From an uncultured Lachnospiraceae bacterium (GTDB lineage Bacteria; Bacillota; Clostridia; Lachnospirales; Lachnospiraceae): a stretch of 64,000 bases of DNA. The position numbers were made by a program, and so were the translations under genes. Below the pieces are notes generated by a model that did no database searches, was not told where the DNA came from, and saw only the letters and a program-made list of their open reading frames with translations. The stretch is from the NCBI GenBank assembly GCA_947630925.1, contig CANRJM010000007.1:1-64000 (forward strand). Direction: 5' to 3'. How positions within the stretch are numbered: the first letter of the stretch is position 1; the number at the start of each line of letters is the position of its first letter. Below, one piece after another: positions 58,519-64,000 of the stretch.

Positions 58519-60777
58519 TCAGTATCCTTCCTCCTTCATTTCCTGCAATCTCTGGCAAAGACCGGAATATCTCTTTTGTTCGTATACATTTCGTATCATC
58601 TGATAAACCATTTCTCTGCTCCCGACAATTGTAACGCATTTTCTGGCTCTGGTTACCGCTGTATACAGAAGATTTCTGTTCATCAACATCCTGGGGCCGC
58701 TTAAGATTGGAAGAACTACAGCAGGGTACTCGCTTCCCTGTGATTTATGAATTGTGATTGCATAAGCAAGTTCCATCTCATCCATCTGGCTATATTCATA
58801 CTCCGCCACTTTTCCCTCTTCAAATTCTACTTCCACAACCTCTTCCGTGTCCAAAATCCTCTTGATGACGCCGATATCTCCATTAAAAACGCCCGTCCCT
58901 TCTTCCAGCAGATCCCCAAGAGGCGTTCTCTTTACCCACTTCATTTGGTAATCATTTTTTATCTGCATAATCTTGTCCCGCTCTCTGAAAAGCGTACCAT
59001 GAAATTCCCTTTCTTTCTTCCCATTCTGCGGGGGATTCATATAGTTTTGCAAAACCTGATTCAGATGTTCCACCCCCAGTTCCCCTTTCCGCATCGGTGT
59101 TAAGACCTGTATATCATATGGAGAAGCTCCCACATGGGCAGGAAGTTTCTGCATAACCAGTTGAATCACCACAGCAATAATATCCTGTACATTTTGACGC
59201 TCCAAATGCAAAAAATCTTCATTCTGGTTATCTAATGAAATATCTCTTCCGGCATTAATCTTATGCGCATTCATAACAATTTGGCTTTCTGCCGCCTGGC
59301 GGAAAATCTGTTGCAAATAAACTACATTGCAAAATTTTGCTTTTATCATATCGCGCAGAACATTTCCCGGGCCGACAGACGGAAGCTGATTGGTATCCCC
59401 TACCATGATCAGGCGGCATCCGGGTACCATAGCCTTTAATAACGCATGCAATAAATAAATATCCACCATGGAAAATTCATCCACAATGACGACATCCGCC
59501 TCTAACGGCTGCAGTTCATTTCTTTCAAAATGCATCCCCTCTTTATTTTCCTCATCAACGTTCCCATTCAATTCCAATAATCTGTGGATGGTCTGCGCCT
59601 GCCAGCCGGTCGTTTCTGTCATCCGCTTTGCGGCACGGCCGGTTGGCGCCGCCAACAGCACTTCCATCCCCTCCTGCTCCAGCACATGCAAAATCGTATG
59701 AATCGTTGTTGTTTTTCCGGTACCCGGACCGCCTGTAATAATCGTTACACCGTTTTGAACTGCCTGAAACACCGCCTGTTTCTGCTGAATATCCAATACA
59801 ATGCCCTCGCTTTGCTCTATCTCGGCAATCCGTTTTGCAAGCAGCTCTGCATCGACAGGAAATACAAGATTCAAATCCAAAAGCATCCTGGCACAATTCA
59901 TTTCCATATAATATAACGTACCGGAATATAATCTGCGTTCTCCTGCGGTTTCTTCCATTAAAATTTCCTTATTCATCGTAAGCGCGTCAATTTGCTTGGA
60001 AACAACATCTTCTGATACCATAAGCAATTCCGCCGCATTTTTTATCAGTTTCTCCTCCGGCAGATAACAATGCCCCTGCTTTCCCGACTGCTGCAGGGCA
60101 TAGAGTACGCCCGCACGGATACGATATTCCGAATCTGCGTAAAAGCCCGCCCTTTGTGCAACTGCATCTGCAGTTTTAAAGCCAATACCTGCAATATCCT
60201 CCGCCAGACAATACGGATTCTTACGCAGCACTTCATATATATCATCTTTATAAAATCGATAAATCTTAACAGCCATATTCATCGAAATGCCATAGTCCTG
60301 CAAAAAAATCATCGCCTGGCGCATCTTCTGTTTTTCATGAAACTGGCGCGCAATGCTGACAGACATTTTTTTACTGATTCCCTTCACTTCTGCAAGGCGC
60401 TCCGGCTCTTTTTCTATGATGGAAAAAGTATCTTTGCCAAATTTTTTTACAATGCGCACCGCCAGGGCGGGCCCGACTCCTTTGATTGCGCCTGAACCCA
60501 GATACCGCTCCATCGCGACAAAATTATCGGGTTGTTTCTCCTCGTATTGTTCTACCTGAATCTGCGGACCATAACTCTTATGAATAACCCTTTTCCCCTT
60601 AACCGCCAAATATTGCCCTTCTGCAACATAGGAAAAGCATCCCACACAGCACTCTTCCTCTTCTTCCTTCTTTTCTGCCTGTGGCCTGACCAGATACAGA
60701 ACCGTATAACCGTTTTCTTCATTCCGAAATGTAATCCGATCTACATATCCCTCAAATTCTTCCATTTTTGCACTCAT
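58519..60777 (-). CDS. recD2: RecD2-type ATP-dependent helicase
   Basis: ITGGPGTGKTTTIHTIL, VVIVDEFSMVDIYLLHALL, GDTNQLPSVGPGNVLRD, YAITIHKSQGSEYPAVVLP. Confidence 0.95.
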   Translation of the reverse strand: MSAKMEEFEGYVDRITFRNEENGYTVLYLVRPQAEKKEEEEECCVGCFSYVAEGQYLAVKGKRVIHKSYGPQIQVEQYEEKQPDNFVAMERYLGSGAIKGVGPALAVRIVKKFGKDTFSIIEKEPERLAEVKGISKKMSVSIARQFHEKQKMRQAMIFLQDYGISMNMAVKIYRFYKDDIYEVLRKNPYCLAEDIAGIGFKTADAVAQRAGFYADSEYRIRAGVLYALQQSGKQGHCYLPEEKLIKNAAELLMVSEDVVSKQIDALTMNKEILMEETAGERRLYSGTLYYMEMNCARMLLDLNLVFPVDAELLAKRIAEIEQSEGIVLDIQQKQAVFQAVQNGVTIITGGPGTGKTTTIHTILHVLEQEGMEVLLAAPTGRAAKRMTETTGWQAQTIHRLLELNGNVDEENKEGMHFERNELQPLEADVVIVDEFSMVDIYLLHALLKAMVPGCRLIMVGDTNQLPSVGPGNVLRDMIKAKFCNVVYLQQIFRQAAESQIVMNAHKINAGRDISLDNQNEDFLHLERQNVQDIIAVVIQLVMQKLPAHVGASPYDIQVLTPMRKGELGVEHLNQVLQNYMNPPQNGKKEREFHGTLFRERDKIMQIKNDYQMKWVKRTPLGDLLEEGTGVFNGDIGVIKRILDTEEVVEVEFEEGKVAEYEYSQMDEMELAYAITIHKSQGSEYPAVVLPILSGPRMLMNRNLLYTAVTRARKCVTIVGSREMVYQMIRNVYEQKRYSGLCQRLQEMKEEGY

Positions 60778-60893
60778 ACTGCGATCCTCCTTTGCGACCG
60801 GTTGATGAAACGAATGTCTTTATCGCACAACGCATAACTTTGGCGGTTGAAAGAGGAATATTTTCAACCTTCTTCTCCCAATTGTACACGCAA

Positions 60894-60919
60894 AGAGCCA
60901 CTGTGAAAAATACAGTGGC
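60894..60919 (-). terminator. Hairpin downstream of the flagellar gene cluster
   Basis: GCCACTGT/ACAGTGGC 8-bp stem, short TCTTT after it on minus strand. Confidence 0.5.
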
Positions 60920-60940
60920 CCGAAATTATTTTATTCTCTT

Positions 60941-61297
60941 TTATTCTGCTGCACCGTCAATATGATAGTTTGACTTCATGGAATCATATAACTGCTGTGC
61001 CAAACCAAAGGATCCGCTTTCCGTAACAATATTGGCATACTGCTCGTTCATAATATCGCCAAAATACTGCATATATTCGCCTTCCTCTTCCTCATCCTCT
61101 GAAAATGTGTTCTTTGCCTGTTCAATGATTTTCTGGACAAAATAGGCTTCAAAATTCTTGCAGACACTCATCAACTGATCGGCATCTGATGAAGATTCCG
61201 CATTCTGCAGCGAATTTGTTAAAGATTGTGTATTTGCTGAACTGATATTTTGCGAATATGTACTGTATAAAGATGAGGTATCAAATATGGAACTCAT
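60941..61297 (-). CDS. FlgJ-like rod-binding protein
   Basis: Small protein with LMSVCKNFEAYFVQKIIEQAKNTF; directly downstream of flgG-like genes. Confidence 0.75.
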   Translation of the reverse strand: MSSIFDTSSLYSTYSQNISSANTQSLTNSLQNAESSSDADQLMSVCKNFEAYFVQKIIEQAKNTFSEDEEEEGEYMQYFGDIMNEQYANIVTESGSFGLAQQLYDSMKSNYHIDGAAE

Positions 61298-61331
61298 GCT
61301 ATCACCTTACCTTTCCTGAATATTCTGAAAA

Positions 61332-62150
61332 TTACTGTCTCAAATTATTTGCCTGCTGCAGCATCTCGTCAGACGCCTGAATTGCTTTAGAATTCATTTC
61401 ATAAGCACGCTGTGTAATGATCATATCAACCATTTCATCCACAGCCTGCACGGAAGAAGCTTCTAAGTATTTGTTTTTGATAACGCTAATCGTCAGCGCC
61501 GCGTCCTGCCCTTCAATACGGGCCTCCCCGGAAGCCGGCGATTCTGCATAGTAGCTGTCTCCAATCTTTGTAAGACCGGATGGATTGTTAAACTGTGCCG
61601 CACCAATGCGGATGCCGGTTGCCTGAACAACACCCTGCTCATTTCTATAAAAAATATTTCCATAATTGTCAAACTGAAGCCGCATGGTATCGGTATCAGC
61701 ATCAAATGTAATCGGACGCCCTTGCGAATCCAGAACAGAATAACCGTTTGACGTTGTCAGAGTCACGCCTCCGTTTCCATTGATTGCCATTAAAAAATTA
61801 CCATTACGGGTATAACCGGTTGTTCCATCCGGCATCTGAACCATAAAAAACCCCTTGCCGTTGATGGCAAAATCAAAATCCCCGGTGCTTGCCGTCATTT
61901 TTCCCTGTTCAAACTCTGTAGAAACCGCCGACACCTTGACTCCCAGTCCAACCTGCGCCCCAATCGGTTTTGGGTTTCCTTCATTGTCCGTTGTCCTCTC
62001 CTGAATCGTCTGATATAAAAGAGCCTGAAACTCTGTTCTTTCTTTCTTATATCCTGTCGTATTAATATTAGCAAGATTATTCGAAATGGTATCCAGATTC
62101 GTCTGCTGAGCCTTCATGCCCGATGCAGCCGTCCAAAGAGATCTCATCAT
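61332..62150 (-). CDS. flgG: Flagellar hook-basal body protein (FlgG/FlhP-like)
   Basis: MRSLWTAASGMKAQQTNLDTISNNLANINTTGYKKERTEFQ; C-terminal VDEMVDMIITQRAYEMNSKAIQ. Confidence 0.92.
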   Translation of the reverse strand: MMRSLWTAASGMKAQQTNLDTISNNLANINTTGYKKERTEFQALLYQTIQERTTDNEGNPKPIGAQVGLGVKVSAVSTEFEQGKMTASTGDFDFAINGKGFFMVQMPDGTTGYTRNGNFLMAINGNGGVTLTTSNGYSVLDSQGRPITFDADTDTMRLQFDNYGNIFYRNEQGVVQATGIRIGAAQFNNPSGLTKIGDSYYAESPASGEARIEGQDAALTISVIKNKYLEASSVQAVDEMVDMIITQRAYEMNSKAIQASDEMLQQANNLRQ

Positions 62151-62198
62151 AACTATACGCTCCTATCTGCTCCTATATGGAAGCCTGACTAACAATAG

Positions 62199-62972
62199 TT
62201 ACACTCTGCCGATTTGATTAGCAGAAGCATCCAATAAAGAATCCTGCGTGCGAATCATTTTCTGTCCGGCTTCATACGCCCTTGTAATCGTAATCATGGA
62301 GACCATCTCTGAAATTACGTTTACATTGGACTGTTCCGTGAAGCCCTGTACCATGGTTCCTGTAGCATCTCGCGTTACAGCGCCTGCGACTGCATCATAC
62401 ATATTATCCCCATACAGCTCAAGATAATTATAATCCTCAAAATCCGTCAACAGAATCCTGTCCACCAATACGCCGTCTGCAAATATGGAACCATCCTCTT
62501 TAATAGCTACTTCCCTTGCATCTGTAGGAATCTGGATATCTCCACTGTTCCCCTGCAGATGATTGCCATTGACATCTACAACATAACCGTCATGCGTATA
62601 CTTAAAAGTTCCACATCTAGTATATTTTATACTGCTGTCGCCATTTGAATCCGTTACGCGAATCGTGAAAAATCCATTTCCCTGAATTGCAATGTCGTAA
62701 GTATTACCTGTTTCACGCAGGGAACCCTGGCCCCAGTCCATATACGTCTCGCCAATCTTCACGCCCGGATTCGAAACCCCAATCCGTTCGTCAATATATT
62801 CATTGGAACCATCGCGGATTTTAACCATCATATAGTCCTTAAAAGAACGACTTACTACATTCTCTTCTTTATATCCGACTGTAGCCGAATTTGCAAGATT
62901 GTTTGAAATCACATCCAGTCTTCTCTGCTCATTCAGCATACCTGTATAAGCCGTATACAAACCTCTTACCAT
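62199..62972 (-). CDS. Flagellar hook-basal body protein (FlgF/FlhO-like)
   Basis: MVRGLYTAYTGMLNEQRRLDVISNNLANSATVGYKEE; C-terminal EMVSMITITRAYEAGQKMI. Confidence 0.9.
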   Translation of the reverse strand: MVRGLYTAYTGMLNEQRRLDVISNNLANSATVGYKEENVVSRSFKDYMMVKIRDGSNEYIDERIGVSNPGVKIGETYMDWGQGSLRETGNTYDIAIQGNGFFTIRVTDSNGDSSIKYTRCGTFKYTHDGYVVDVNGNHLQGNSGDIQIPTDAREVAIKEDGSIFADGVLVDRILLTDFEDYNYLELYGDNMYDAVAGAVTRDATGTMVQGFTEQSNVNVISEMVSMITITRAYEAGQKMIRTQDSLLDASANQIGRV

Positions 62973-63041
62973 CGGTGTTCCCCTTTCTTATATAACTCCT
63001 AATTTATATATCGTCAACTTTGGTTATCTGCTTAACCCTGA

Positions 63042-64000
63042 TTATTCATCATCTCTTTTTCCGGCAAGAAATTCCACAAATTTACCGGTTCCCACTGCAA
63101 CCGCCGTCATCGGATCTTCCGCAGTCATAGTCGTGATACCTGTCTTTTCTTCAATCAGCTCTTCCAGACCGTATAAAAGGCTTCCTCCGCCCGTCAGTAC
63201 AATGCCTCTGTCAGCCACGTCCGCAGCCAATTCCGGAGGAGTCTTCTCCAATACACTGTGGACCGCTTCTACAATCTGTGAGGTAATCTCTCTCAACGCT
63301 TCCAAAGTTTCATCGGAAGTTACCGTAATCGTCTTCGGCAGGCCTGTGACCAGATTACGTCCGCGTACATCCATCGATACCAATTCCGGACGCTGATAAG
63401 CAGAACCAATATTAATTTTAATTTCTTCCGCAGTTCTCTCTCCAATCAGGAGATTATGCGTCTTTCGCATATAACGGACGATTGCTTCGTCAAAGTTATC
63501 GCCGGCAACCTTAATAGATGTACTGACAACCGTACCGCCCAGTGAAATCACTGCTATATCCGCAGTACCGCCTCCAATATCTACAATCATATTTCCACAG
63601 GGCCTGGAAATATCAATGCCTGCGCCAATCGCTGCGGCAATCGGCTCTTCAATAATCGCTACTTCCCTTGCGCCCGCTTCATAGGTGGCATCCTCTACGG
63701 CCTTCTTTTCTACCTCTGTTACACCGCTCGGAACGCAGACACTGATGCGCGGCTTGCGAAAACGCGACTTTCCACAGGATTTCTGAATGAAATAACGCAG
63801 CATTTTTTCCGTTACCGTATAGTCGGAAATCACGCCCTGACGCAGCGGGCGGACTGCAACAATATTGCCCGGAGTACGTCCAAGCATCAGACGCGCATCT
63901 TCCCCAATCGCCTTAATCTTATTCGTATCACGGTCAAACGCTACTACAGAAGGCTCTCTTAATACAACGCCTTTCCCTTTTATATATACAAGTACATTCG
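63042..64000 (-). CDS. mbl: MreB/Mbl-family rod-shape protein, N-terminus beyond the right edge
   Basis: GNMIVDIGGGTADIAVISLGG, VLTGGGSLLYGLEELI. Reading frame is open past the track start to the window end (...NVLVYIKGKGVVLREPSVVAFDRDTNKIKAIGEDARLMLGRTPG). Confidence 0.93.
   Translation of the reverse strand, partial: NVLVYIKGKGVVLREPSVVAFDRDTNKIKAIGEDARLMLGRTPGNIVAVRPLRQGVISDYTVTEKMLRYFIQKSCGKSRFRKPRISVCVPSGVTEVEKKAVEDATYEAGAREVAIIEEPIAAAIGAGIDISRPCGNMIVDIGGGTADIAVISLGGTVVSTSIKVAGDNFDEAIVRYMRKTHNLLIGERTAEEIKINIGSAYQRPELVSMDVRGRNLVTGLPKTITVTSDETLEALREITSQIVEAVHSVLEKTPPELAADVADRGIVLTGGGSLLYGLEELIEEKTGITTMTAEDPMTAVAVGTGKFVEFLAGKRDDE

Noticed and set aside
1-64000. CRISPR arrays, insertion sequences, prophage, integrase or toxin-antitoxin modules
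   Set aside because: No regularly spaced direct repeats or characteristic proteins were seen in either strand.

Overview
This window looks chromosomal and comes from a low/mid-GC Firmicute, probably a flagellated Lachnospiraceae-like Clostridium relative (inferred from gene content and order). I saw no CRISPR array, rRNA, transposase, integrase or phage module. Housekeeping blocks: tyrA-pcrA-(small membrane protein)-argH; tyrS with a T-box leader; coaE-polA-sbcC-sbcD; tRNA-Leu(CAA) next to azlCD; a serine-linker NlpC/P60 hydrolase; ridA; cvfB-like; a complete-looking fab/acc operon that lacks fabK; cheY-cheX-yvyF; comF-recD2; and flgJ-like/flgG/flgF next to an mbl/mreB gene truncated by the right edge. 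The accessory region is ~7.3-35 kb. It holds a Gram-positive Pel-like exopolysaccharide locus: SDR-PelD fusion, PelE-like, GT-C-like protein, DUF2194 protein, PelF and PelG. These are followed by DUF2304, GT4, GT2, DUF4832-like and Wzx-like genes. A separate four-gene island encodes an S24/S26 peptidase, GT2, nucleotidyltransferase and PqqD. The rest is galE, a GT39-like protein, rfbAB, an orphan solute-binding protein and a SpoIIM-like protein. The most interesting signals are: (1) the Pel-like locus whose PelD-like receptor is fused to an epimerase and keeps an RxxD motif beside a degenerate GGDEF; (2) the S26/GT2/NTase/PqqD island with no visible peptide precursor or radical-SAM partner; (3) a 31-bp intergenic repeat (30/31 identical) in inverted orientation at 10491-10521 and 26279-26309; and (4) several structured leaders (tyrS, yvyF, argH). 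All family calls are from reading protein sequences by eye; no database search was run.
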